A stretch of DNA of 21,225 nucleotides from the NCBI GenBank assembly GCA_001784635.1, contig MFRS01000013.1, positions 1 through 21,225 on the forward strand, written 5' to 3'. This stretch comes from Candidatus Micrarchaeota archaeon RBG_16_49_10. GTDB taxonomy: Archaea > Aenigmatarchaeota > Aenigmatarchaeia > CG10238-14. The translations under genes and the position numbers were made by a program. The first letter of the stretch is position 1. Every line of letters begins with the position of its first letter. Below are positions 6,948 through 12,146 of this stretch, in pieces. Below the pieces are notes generated by a model. It had not been told where the DNA came from and did no database searches. It worked only from the letters and a program-made list of their open reading frames with translations.

Positions 6948-7715
6948 ATGGTGCGTTCAAAAGTGAAGAGTATATTGCTCACGGTCGACCTGGAGACGGA
7001 TTTCGGCGTCTTCGAGACCACCAAGTGTATGGGGGTGCTGTCCGCATTCCTCAACATGCTGGATGAGAATGGAATAAGGGCGACCTTCTTCGTCAATGGC
7101 AAGCTTATCCCGAAGTTCAGCGACGAGCTGAGGGAGATAGGGAAGAGGCACGAGATAGCCTGCCATGGCCTGGACCACGAGAGGCTGACAGGGAAGCCAA
7201 TAGGACAGGTAAGGGATGAGCTGACGAGGCTGAAAAAGCTCTTCAAGGATAACATTGGGGTGAATCCGATAGGCTTCAGGGCACCCTTCTTCAGGACGAA
7301 CAAGGATATACTCGAGATGCTGCCGGAACTGGGTTTCAGGTACGACAGCTCGTTGGTGCCTGGAATCCTTCCGGGCAGGTACTTCAACCTCACGGCAAAG
7401 GGGGAGCCTTACATGGTTGGGAAGCTTCTCGAGATACCAATCTCCAGGAATGTCGTGCCCTTCGGGTCTACATGGTTCCAGCTGATAGGTAAAAAGAATT
7501 TTTCCTGGCTCTTTTCGGCCCACAAAAAATATAACAATGTTATATACGCCCACCTCAACGAGTTCTGCGGCGCCGATTTCGACTTGGGTCTCAAAAGGAG
7601 GCTCTTTTACAGGAATAGAGGGGAGAAGGTACTGAAAGATTTCGGAGAGTTCCTGAAAGAGTGCAAGAAGGATTACGAATTCGGCCTGTGCAGGGACCTA
7701 TTGAAAAAGACATAA
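6948..7715 (+). CDS. Polysaccharide deacetylase family (NodB/CE4-type) protein
   Basis: CE4 enzymes are metal-dependent N- or O-deacetylases of glycans. The 255-residue product shows motif 1 as VDLETD (13-18), the strand ATFFVNG (45-51), the metal-binding H73xxxH77 in CHGLDH, and motif 3 as GFRAPFF (109-115) with LGFRYDSS after it. A late His occurs in IYAHLNEF. There is no signal sequence, so it may act on a lipid-linked or cytosolic intermediate. ATG 6948 is chosen because GAAGGGAAGG stands directly before it and homology begins just downstream; the frame extends further upstream, but that part overlaps the divergent gene and promoter. A GT2 glycosyltransferase is encoded 1.5 kb away, which fits a role in surface glycans. 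One copy of the TATAAC-N3-GTTATA palindrome lies inside the coding sequence at 7530. Confidence 0.85.
   Translation: MVRSKVKSILLTVDLETDFGVFETTKCMGVLSAFLNMLDENGIRATFFVNGKLIPKFSDELREIGKRHEIACHGLDHERLTGKPIGQVRDELTRLKKLFKDNIGVNPIGFRAPFFRTNKDILEMLPELGFRYDSSLVPGILPGRYFNLTAKGEPYMVGKLLEIPISRNVVPFGSTWFQLIGKKNFSWLFSAHKKYNNVIYAHLNEFCGADFDLGLKRRLFYRNRGEKVLKDFGEFLKECKKDYEFGLCRDLLKKT
7530..7544. repeat. Palindrome TATAAC-AAT-GTTATA, copy 1 (inside deacetylase gene)
   Basis: Perfect 6+3+6 inverted repeat. Three more copies with the same arms and different 3-nt centres occur at 7736, 7808 and 9149. This one falls in coding sequence over the codons for YNNVIY. Confidence 0.8.
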
Positions 7716-7728
7716 TTTTTTTATTTTT
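7716..7728 (+). terminator. T-rich terminator of the deacetylase gene
   Basis: Twelve T in 13 nt start directly after the stop codon, typical of archaeal intrinsic termination. Confidence 0.5.
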
Positions 7729-7735
7729 AAGTCAA

Positions 7736-7750
7736 TATAACGCCGTTATA
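7736..7750. repeat. Palindrome TATAAC-GCC-GTTATA, copy 2
   Basis: Perfect 6+3+6 inverted repeat in the short convergent gap between the deacetylase and toxin genes, 72 nt from copy 3. No promoter is expected here, so a transcriptional operator is not the obvious explanation. Confidence 0.8.
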
Positions 7751-7807
7751 CACCTGGAAACATCTTTCTTTTAAGTTCTCACTTTCATTTCCGAATGGCA
7801 AAAAATG

Positions 7808-7822
7808 TATAACATTGTTATA
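7808..7822. repeat. Palindrome TATAAC-ATT-GTTATA, copy 3
   Basis: Perfect 6+3+6 inverted repeat just past the toxin stop codon. It shares the flank ATG-TATAAC with copy 4, and GTTATATCC with the start of the 64-bp repeat at 8402. Confidence 0.8.
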
Positions 7823-7836
7823 TCCGCCCGTGCAAA

Positions 7837-8091
7837 TCAGTAAACTTTCTTTCTATGCTCAAACCTCAAGAGAAAAAGGACATTTTTCTCAACTTTGTAT
7901 ATCAACCTATATGGCCTGACATAGGTTGCCCATTCGGACTTTAATCCGTATTTAAGAGGCTTTCCAAAGCTTGGATTAGAAACTACCTTCCTGACCTGTT
8001 TCTCAAGTTTTTGTAGGACGGCTTTGTCCTTGATTTTCTTTACATCGTCCTCATATTTCTGGGCCCAAACAATTCTCTCTACTTTCGCCAT
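7837..8091 (-). CDS. RelE/ParE-family toxin
   Basis: The 84-residue basic protein fits the RelE/ParE size. It has an N-terminal amphipathic region (KYEDDVKKIKDKAVLQKLEKQV), then the core strands KPLKYGLKSEWATYVRPYRLIYKV and a C-terminal LLRFEHRKKVY with basic residues and a Tyr, as in RelE-type ribosome-dependent mRNA endonucleases. The start overlaps the end of the antitoxin gene upstream by 13 nt, the usual antitoxin-first order. The exact target is not readable from the sequence; a ParE-like gyrase poison is an alternative. Confidence 0.85.
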   Translation of the reverse strand: MAKVERIVWAQKYEDDVKKIKDKAVLQKLEKQVRKVVSNPSFGKPLKYGLKSEWATYVRPYRLIYKVEKNVLFLLRFEHRKKVY

Positions 8092-8366
8092 TTGTTCATC
8101 TTTTGGAAAAATTCCTCAGGAGTCGCACTCTTGTATCTGCCCTTCTCTATGTCTTCCCAAGCCTCTTGTATTAGTTTTAGCGTTTCCAAGTCTTCAGGAT
8201 TCATTCCAGTTTCTATTTTTTTGAGGACTATCAATCCATCACTGGTTGTGACTGCAAAAAGTGTGCCCTTCTCTAAGTTTAATTTCTCCCTTATATCGTT
8301 AGGCAAAACCACCTGACCCTTGGAGCTGAGCCTTGTCAATTCCACGTCATCCGGTTTGATTTTCAT
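8079..8366 (-). CDS. AbrB/MazE-type (SpoVT-AbrB fold) antitoxin
   Basis: The 95-residue product carries the swapped-hairpin DNA-binding signature TRLSSKGQVVLPNDIREKL near residues 11-29, followed by GTLFAVTTSDGLIVLKK. The C-terminal half (about 50-95) is helical and acidic/aromatic (ETLKLIQEAWEDIEKGRY, PEEFFQKMNKW) and would wrap the toxin. It is the first gene of a two-gene operon with the RelE-like toxin (13-nt overlap). A perfect 17-nt palindrome lies between its TATA box and ATG, so autorepression by this protein or by the complex is very likely. Confidence 0.88.
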   Translation of the reverse strand: MKIKPDDVELTRLSSKGQVVLPNDIREKLNLEKGTLFAVTTSDGLIVLKKIETGMNPEDLETLKLIQEAWEDIEKGRYKSATPEEFFQKMNKWRK

Positions 8367-8368
8367 AA

Positions 8369-8385
8369 AGTAAGATTATCTTACT
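8369..8385. promoter_or_regulatory. Operator palindrome of the toxin-antitoxin operon
   Basis: AGTAAGAT-T-ATCTTACT is a perfect 17-nt inverted repeat that ends 2 nt before the antitoxin ATG. It occupies the predicted transcription start and sits immediately downstream of the TATA box at 8388-8395. Binding there would block initiation. Confidence 0.7.
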
Positions 8386-8387
8386 AA

Positions 8388-8395
8388 TATTTAAA
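8388..8395 (-). promoter_or_regulatory. TATA box of the toxin-antitoxin operon
   Basis: On the minus strand it reads TTTAAATA, 21 nt before the antitoxin ATG, which predicts a leaderless mRNA. Confidence 0.6.
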
Positions 8396-8401
8396 CCTAT
8401 C

Positions 8402-8465
8402 ATTCTGTAACTTCCAGTTATATCCCTATGGGTTTAACCGCTTTCAGCCTGTCCCCAGCTGGGCC
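8402..8465 (+). repeat. 64-bp structured direct repeat, copy 1
   Basis: It matches 8861-8924 at 57 of 64 positions without gaps. It contains a hairpin (TAACT-TCC-AGTTA), a second hairpin (CCC-TAT-GGG) and a perfect palindrome CCCAGCTGGG near its right end. Several differences from copy 2 keep the hairpins. It lies between the toxin-antitoxin promoter and the A+T-rich orphan gene at 8545. Confidence 0.85.
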
Positions 8466-8515
8466 CACTTCTATTTTATAGGAAAAAAAATTCTACTTTA
8501 TAAAAAAAAGAGAGA

Positions 8516-8526
8516 ATTTATAATTA
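8516..8526 (+). promoter_or_regulatory. TATA region of the A+T-rich orphan gene
   Basis: ATTTATAATTA ends 18 nt before ATG 8545, consistent with a leaderless transcript. A second TATA-like block (TTTATAAA) lies at 8497-8504. Confidence 0.4.
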
Positions 8527-8544
8527 TTTTTACTAATTGCTTTT

Positions 8545-8835
8545 ATGACATATCTTATGGGACCTCAAGTTGCCAAGCAATTAAATGCTGTCATTCCAAC
8601 CGTTCAAGCTGCAATTAGAAATGTACTTGGATTAGAAGTACAACCAACTATTAAAGAAGGGTATGAATTAGCATTTTCCTTGGCGACAGGACTTAGTTAT
8701 TTTCCTTTAGAAGATTTTGAAAAAATTGTTAGAGAAGCGAATTTACCTCATCCTTATGCAATAGACCCTGGATCCAGTTATTATCCAAAAACCAAAAAAG
8801 TTCAAAGTGTTCTAGTAAGAATTGAAGAAGAATAA
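8545..8835 (+). CDS. A+T-rich orphan protein between direct repeats
   Basis: The product is 96 residues, soluble, with no signal sequence or membrane helix. The N-terminal half looks helical (VAKQLNAVIPTVQAAIRNVL; EGYELAFSLATGLSYFPLED) and the C-terminus is strand-like (KKVQSVLVRIEEE). I do not recognise it. Codons strongly prefer A or T in third position (TTA, GAA, AGA, ATT), unlike the AGG/CTC/ATC-rich core genes nearby. The gene is bracketed by two 64-bp direct repeats (8402-8465 and 8861-8924), so the unit looks like an inserted cassette. It could be a recent acquisition, a defence or anti-defence cargo gene, or a domesticated fragment; nothing in the sequence decides. Confidence 0.7.
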   Translation: MTYLMGPQVAKQLNAVIPTVQAAIRNVLGLEVQPTIKEGYELAFSLATGLSYFPLEDFEKIVREANLPHPYAIDPGSSYYPKTKKVQSVLVRIEEE

Positions 8836-8860
8836 TTATCAAAATCGATTGAAGCCCAAA

Positions 8861-8924
8861 ATTCTGTAACTTCCAGTTACATCCATATGGATTTAACCAG
8901 TTTCTACCTGTCCCCAGCTGGGCC
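8861..8924 (+). repeat. 64-bp structured direct repeat, copy 2
   Basis: Second copy, 26 nt after the orphan gene's stop and 20 nt from the stop of the convergent zinc-binding protein gene. Its hairpins are cleaner than in copy 1: GTAACT-TCC-AGTTAC, the perfect palindrome ATCCATATGGAT, and CCCAGCTGGG. Confidence 0.85.
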
Positions 8925-8943
8925 TCTATCTAGCGCCCTCGCA

Positions 8944-9123
8944 TCACTTCAGGTCCTCAGCCATGCATACCCCGTCCTGGTCGCAGAACTCCATCCTGTC
9001 GCATCTCTCGCAGAAGTCCTTGTGCTCCCCGCAAAAGACCACGTCCATCGACTTTATCTTCCCAATGTAGTAGTTGCCCTCTATCGGCTTCTTGCAGACG
9101 ACGCAAGTCAAGTCTTCCACCAT
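8944..9123 (-). CDS. Small Cys-rich zinc-binding protein
   Basis: The product is 59 residues from ATG 9123. An in-frame TTG sits one codon earlier, but the ATG follows a G-rich stretch (GATGGGGG) at suitable spacing. Metal-ligand pairs are CVVC near the N-terminus, then CGEH, CERC, FC and VC, enough for two zinc knuckles. The first motif plus KKPIEGNYYIGKI resembles the start of treble-clef or LIM-like zinc ribbons, but I cannot assign a family. Proteins of this size usually act as small nucleic-acid- or protein-binding adapters. A TATAAC-N3-GTTATA palindrome overlaps its promoter. Confidence 0.7.
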   Translation of the reverse strand: MVEDLTCVVCKKPIEGNYYIGKIKSMDVVFCGEHKDFCERCDRMEFCDQDGVCMAEDLK

Positions 9124-9148
9124 CAAAATACCCCCATCAAATATAATG

Positions 9149-9163
9149 TATAACCGGGTTATA
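9149..9163. repeat. Palindrome TATAAC-CGG-GTTATA, copy 4 (promoter of zinc protein gene)
   Basis: Perfect 6+3+6 inverted repeat 25 nt before ATG 9123. On the minus strand it overlaps the TATA box (TTTTTATAAC), so a protein bound here would compete with TBP. Confidence 0.8.
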
Positions 9164-9229
9164 AAAAGATTTCTACTGAATAGAATATCATACCTGCCGC
9201 GTGGTTAAAGGACAAGGAAAGATTGCCAG

Positions 9230-10186
9230 CTATTTCTTCCTCTCCATGAGCTCGCCCTGCCTGTAGTATATCTCTTCCATCAGCTTCCTCTGCCTCCCGA
9301 GCATGTCGGCCAGCAGGGCGAGTATTATGAGCTGGAAGCCTGTGATAAGGAGGACGCCGGTAAGGACGGTGAACTTTAGGTGAGGGAAAGCCATCCCTGT
9401 CCGTATGTTGTATGTCAGTATGTACAGTCCTGATATAACGCCAGCCAAGAAGACTGAGAGCCCCGCCGTGCCGAAGAATGTCAGCGGGCCGTAATCCCTC
9501 AATGTCCTTATGAGGTTTATCGTGACCATCATTCCGTACTTGAAGAGGTTTCCCGCGACCCTGGATTTCCTTTTATCATCGTACTTGACCTTGAAGGCCA
9601 TCTCCCTTATCCTGTAGTTCTTCCTGGATAGGTCGAGGAAGGTCTCCTGCGCGCAGTTGAAGCTGCCGTATATGGTCAGGTTCTTCAGGCTCTCCCTGCT
9701 GTAGGCGCGGAAGCCACACTGTGTGTCTGTGAAGTTGCTCTTGGTGATGTAGTTCACGACTTTAGTGAAAACTGAGTTGCCGAAGCGCTTGTGCCAGGGC
9801 CACTTGGAGATGACGTCCTTGTCCAGGAACCTTGAGCACGTGACCATGTCGGCCTCGCCCCTCAGCACAGGCTGGATTATCTCCTTTATGTCCGCAGGGT
9901 CGAACTGGCCATCCCCGTCTATTATGACAGCTATGTCCGCCCCCATCTCCAGCGCGCTCTTCACGCCGGTCTTGAATGCGAAGCCCAATCCGGTGTTCCT
10001 CCCAAGCGAGACGACCCTATCCGCTCCCGCATCCCTCGAAAGTTTGGCAGTCGCGTCTGTAGAGCCATCATCTATGACGAGGACCTCCACACTATCTATG
10101 CCCCTTATCTTCCTCGGGGCGCCCTTTATGACGGAGCCTATGCTCCTCTCCTCGTTGAACGCTGGAATCATGACGACTAGCTTCAT
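9230..10186 (-). CDS. Family 2 glycosyltransferase with two C-terminal membrane helices (DPM/GtrB-like)
   Basis: The 318-residue product has the GT-A fold hallmarks: IPAFNEERSIGSVI at the N-terminus, VIDDGSTD near residue 38, RNTGLGFAFKTG, and the metal-binding DGDGQFD near residue 90. TQCGFRAYSRE and QETFLDLSRK follow as acceptor-side motifs. Two membrane helices lie near residues 230-260 and 265-290. This architecture is typical of enzymes that move mannose or glucose from a nucleotide sugar to dolichyl phosphate at the cytosolic face of the membrane, feeding N-glycosylation or surface polysaccharide synthesis. The sugar cannot be told from the sequence. It is divergent from the DUF1616-like gene and appears to share its TATA box. 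Confidence 0.9.
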   Translation of the reverse strand: MKLVVMIPAFNEERSIGSVIKGAPRKIRGIDSVEVLVIDDGSTDATAKLSRDAGADRVVSLGRNTGLGFAFKTGVKSALEMGADIAVIIDGDGQFDPADIKEIIQPVLRGEADMVTCSRFLDKDVISKWPWHKRFGNSVFTKVVNYITKSNFTDTQCGFRAYSRESLKNLTIYGSFNCAQETFLDLSRKNYRIREMAFKVKYDDKRKSRVAGNLFKYGMMVTINLIRTLRDYGPLTFFGTAGLSVFLAGVISGLYILTYNIRTGMAFPHLKFTVLTGVLLITGFQLIILALLADMLGRQRKLMEEIYYRQGELMERKK

Positions 10187-10217
10187 AGGCCCACTGTATA
10201 ATATTGGAATCCCCTAA

Positions 10218-10226
10218 TTTTATAAA
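10218..10226. promoter_or_regulatory. Bidirectional TATA box (TTTTATAAA)
   Basis: TTTTATAAA reads as a TATA box on both strands. It is 22 nt before GTG 10249 on the plus strand and 31 nt before ATG 10186 on the minus strand, and it is the only such element between the divergent genes. Confidence 0.5.
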
Positions 10227-10248
10227 CTTGTCTTTGGAATTATATTTG

Positions 10249-10554
10249 GTGTCGGGTTTGGATTTGTCATCTGCAATCAGGTTCGTCTTCGGCTTCGCGG
10301 CGCTGACGATACTGCCGGGGTTCGCGCTCTCCTACGCATTCTTCCCTAGGAAGGAGGACCTCGACCCGGTGGAGAGGCTCGCGACCATAGTCCTGCTCAG
10401 CATATCGGTCGTGCCGCTGATGATCTACTACTCAAACAAGGTGGCCAAGGTGCCCATCACGATATGGAGCAACCTCGCCATAATCCTCGTGGTGACAGCC
10501 ATCGGCGGGGCAGTCTGGTTCTACAGGGCGAGGGTTTTGCCAAAGAGGAAATGA
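10249..10554 (+). CDS. Short DUF1616-like membrane protein
   Basis: The segment LTILPGFALSYAFFPRKEDLDPVERLATI matches the well-conserved start of archaeal DUF1616 membrane proteins. From GTG 10249 the product is 101 residues with three hydrophobic segments (about 9-28, 45-62, 72-92) and a basic tail (RARVLPKRK). Full DUF1616 proteins are about 300 residues or more; only the N-terminal helical part is present, as in other short archaeal versions. A TTG at 10204 would lie upstream of the TATA box at 10218-10226, so GTG 10249, 22 nt after it, is the better start and implies a leaderless mRNA. Function unknown; neighbouring glycan genes suggest a membrane role in surface assembly. Confidence 0.72.
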   Translation: MSGLDLSSAIRFVFGFAALTILPGFALSYAFFPRKEDLDPVERLATIVLLSISVVPLMIYYSNKVAKVPITIWSNLAIILVVTAIGGAVWFYRARVLPKRK

Positions 10555-10576
10555 AAAAAATGCCAATAAGAACAAC

Positions 10577-10586
10577 TTATTTTTAA
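10577..10586 (+). promoter_or_regulatory. TATA region of the HEPN-MNT operon
   Basis: TTATTTTTAA ends 22 nt before ATG 10609, consistent with a leaderless transcript. Confidence 0.45.
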
Positions 10587-10608
10587 GCATATTAACTAAA
10601 TATAATCT

Positions 10609-10974
10609 ATGGAAAAAGACGCCAAAAAGTGGTTGTTTAAGGCAGAGCAGGACTTGGACACATCCGTTTACAATTTCAAGGGCAAAAGATACGACGCTGC
10701 GGTCTTCTATGCCCATCAGTCTGCTGAGAAGGGGTTGAAGTCGTTTCAGATAGATAAGTTAAAGAGATTCGACAAGATACACAATCTGATGAAACTTGCG
10801 GAAAGTGTGAATGCAAGCAAAGATGTTGTGGGCTTATGCGAAATAATAAACCCAGCTTATTTTGTCTCAAGGTACCCTGACGTTGAGGAAAAGTATGACG
10901 AAAAGGAAGTTGCCGATGTGATAAATGCGGCAAAAGGTGTTTTGAAATGGATAAAGAAAGGATTGAAGTCGTGA
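10609..10974 (+). CDS. HEPN-domain toxin (HepT-like RNase)
   Basis: The 121-residue all-helical protein has the HEPN layout: an N-terminal helix (WLFKAEQDLDTSVYNFKGKR), the central YDAAVFYAHQSAEKGLKSF helix, then the catalytic Rx4H motif as R53FDKIH58, and SRYPD near the C-terminus. Members with an adjacent MNT nucleotidyltransferase are RNases kept inactive by the partner, in studied cases through AMP addition to a Tyr near the active site. Here the MNT gene overlaps by 28 nt, so the two are co-translated. The catalytic R and H are both present, so an active enzyme is predicted. Confidence 0.87.
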   Translation: MEKDAKKWLFKAEQDLDTSVYNFKGKRYDAAVFYAHQSAEKGLKSFQIDKLKRFDKIHNLMKLAESVNASKDVVGLCEIINPAYFVSRYPDVEEKYDEKEVADVINAAKGVLKWIKKGLKS

Positions 10975-11264
10975 GACGCCTGAAGGAATTCAAAAATATG
11001 GCGAAAGATTACGAGATAGAGAGGATAGTATTCTTTGGTTCCAGAGCCACCGGAGATTACGGCAAGCATAGCGATGTCGATTTGATTTTGGTCAGCAAAA
11101 AATTCAGAGGAAAAAGTTTTCTCAAGCGGCCTTTGGGCCTTCACCGTTATTGGAAAATGAAATATCCGGTCGACTTTATTTGCTACACACCGGAAGAATT
11201 CGAGAAGCTGAGCAAAGGTGTGACAATTGTCCAGCAGGCATTGAAAAAAGGCATAGAAATCTGA
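10947..11264 (+). CDS. MNT-type minimal nucleotidyltransferase antitoxin (MntA-like)
   Basis: The 105-residue product has the nucleotidyltransferase signature FFGSRATGDYGKHSDVDLI (GSx9DxD), with both metal-binding Asp present, and a third acidic position in VDFICYT. These are the residues required for AMP transfer, so an enzymatic antitoxin is predicted rather than a simple binder. Its start lies 28 nt inside the HEPN gene. An insert between the two halves is rich in Lys/Arg (KKFRGKSFLKRP). Together the pair forms a standard HEPN-MNT toxin-antitoxin or defence module. Confidence 0.87.
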   Translation: MDKERIEVVRRLKEFKNMAKDYEIERIVFFGSRATGDYGKHSDVDLILVSKKFRGKSFLKRPLGLHRYWKMKYPVDFICYTPEEFEKLSKGVTIVQQALKKGIEI

Positions 11265-11290
11265 GTTTCCAGGGGAAGTGAAAAAAACAC

Positions 11291-11298
11291 TAATAAAT
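11291..11298 (+). promoter_or_regulatory. TATA-like element of the Lrp gene
   Basis: TAATAAAT ends 23 nt before ATG 11322. Confidence 0.35.
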
Positions 11299-11321
11299 GC
11301 TTTCCGACCTAAAATATATTC

Positions 11322-11783
11322 ATGAAAACAGTCAAATTGGACGAAAAAGATTTGAGGATCCTGAAGGACCTGGAGAGGGACGGAAAGAAAAGCCTTAAGG
11401 ACGTCTCGGACTCGATGAAGCTGTCCATGACCTCGGTCTTCGAGAGGATAAAGAAGCTGGAGAAGGGGAAGGTAATCAGGGGCTACAAGGCTGTGCTGGA
11501 CAGGGAGAAGCTCGACAAGGGCTCCACCGCATTGCTTCTGGCCAAGGTGAGCATGCAGGAGGATCTGAGGGAGGTCGCAAAAAGGGTCAGTGCGGCAAGC
11601 GGCGTCTCGGAGGTCTTCATAGTCAACGGGAAATGGAGTCTGGTGGCCAAGCTGAGGGGGAAGGATGCAGGCGAGATAGCAGGCATAGTCCTAGACAACA
11701 TAAGGCAAGTGAAGGGCATCGAAGGCGTTGAGGTCTTCCACGTCTGGGAGACGGTCAAGGAGAGCGGCGACATCTTAAACTGA
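11322..11783 (+). CDS. Lrp/AsnC-family transcription regulator
   Basis: The 153-residue product has an N-terminal winged helix-turn-helix (LDEKDLRILKDLERDGKKS; recognition helix SMTSVFERIKKLE) and a C-terminal RAM effector domain (about residues 68-150) with the usual beta-alpha-beta-beta-alpha-beta pattern, ending VEVFHVWETV. Family members bind amino acids and control amino-acid metabolism and transport. An APC-type permease lies 360 nt downstream on the same strand and is a natural target, but no matching operator has been identified. The HTH and RAM parts look intact and the length is normal. Confidence 0.9.
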   Translation: MKTVKLDEKDLRILKDLERDGKKSLKDVSDSMKLSMTSVFERIKKLEKGKVIRGYKAVLDREKLDKGSTALLLAKVSMQEDLREVAKRVSAASGVSEVFIVNGKWSLVAKLRGKDAGEIAGIVLDNIRQVKGIEGVEVFHVWETVKESGDILN

Positions 11784-11878
11784 ATAGTGGTGACAAATTT
11801 CATACAGGTTTTAAATATTGTTGAAACTAATATATTGTTCTACATTCTAATCGACTCTTTCTTGAGTGGTGTTAGGGT

Positions 11879-12022
11879 ATGAAGAAGACGATAAAACTGA
11901 AGAGGGCAATCTGGAGGAACTTCTTTTACGGAGACTACAAAGTAAAGGACAAAATCCTCGGGATGGAACTTGGGGTAGAACCAAGGATGGATACCGGCAT
12001 AGAGGAAGAAAAGCAGGTTTAG
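11879..12022 (+). CDS. Probable 47-residue basic small protein
   Basis: An ATG frame of 47 codons plus TAG lies in the gap between the Lrp and permease genes. Its codons (AAG, AGG, ATA, GGA, ATC) match the core genes of this window, and it follows an A/T-rich promoter-like stretch (TTTTAAATATTG near 11809). The peptide begins MKKTIKLKRAIWRNFFYGDY and turns acidic at the C-terminus (GIEEEKQV). The overlapping longer plus-strand frame gives an Arg/Gly-rich sequence typical of an out-of-frame shadow, so it was not chosen. No family recognised. Sequence conservation in a related genome would be needed for certainty. Confidence 0.5.
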   Translation: MKKTIKLKRAIWRNFFYGDYKVKDKILGMELGVEPRMDTGIEEEKQV

Positions 12023-12072
12023 ACTATTTTTTATCAAATTCAAGCGTAAACTTTCCTTTTTGAATACGGCCG

Positions 12073-12108
12073 TGCAAGGTGTAGATGCACATTTCCATTA
12101 CACCTGCA
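12073..12108. promoter_or_regulatory. Inverted repeat upstream of the permease gene
   Basis: AGGTGTA (12077-12083) and TACACCT (12099-12105) pair perfectly across a 15-nt loop. TGC and GCA extend the stem past one bulged A. It lies just before the permease TATA region, so it may be an operator, perhaps for the neighbouring Lrp protein, or the terminator hairpin of the upstream small gene. Confidence 0.5.
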
Positions 12109-12121
12109 GGGTAAAAAATAA

Positions 12122-12128
12122 TTAAAAA
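12122..12128 (+). promoter_or_regulatory. TATA-like element of the permease gene
   Basis: TTAAAAA in an A/T-rich block ends 18 nt before ATG 12147, suggesting a leaderless mRNA. Confidence 0.4.
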
Positions 12129-12146
12129 GCCACCCATATATTAGGT

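Noticed and set aside
8402..8924. 64-bp repeats as classical integron attC sites
   Set aside because: I looked for the RYYYAAC and GTTRRRY boxes at opposite ends on both strands and did not find a convincing pair. No integrase gene is in the window. Only a general cassette-like arrangement is claimed.
7530..9163. CRISPR array made of the repeated palindromes
   Set aside because: Spacing is irregular (206, 72 and 1341 nt), the units are only 15 nt, and one lies within a gene. No cas genes are present.
10204..10248. TTG 10204 as the start of the DUF1616-like gene
   Set aside because: It lies upstream of the TATA box that appears to drive the gene, and the extra residues do not match the family.
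11866..12063. 65-codon plus-strand frame between the Lrp and permease genes
   Set aside because: Arg/Gly/Glu-rich shadow sequence starting with a rare codon. The overlapping 47-codon ATG frame has core-like codon use.
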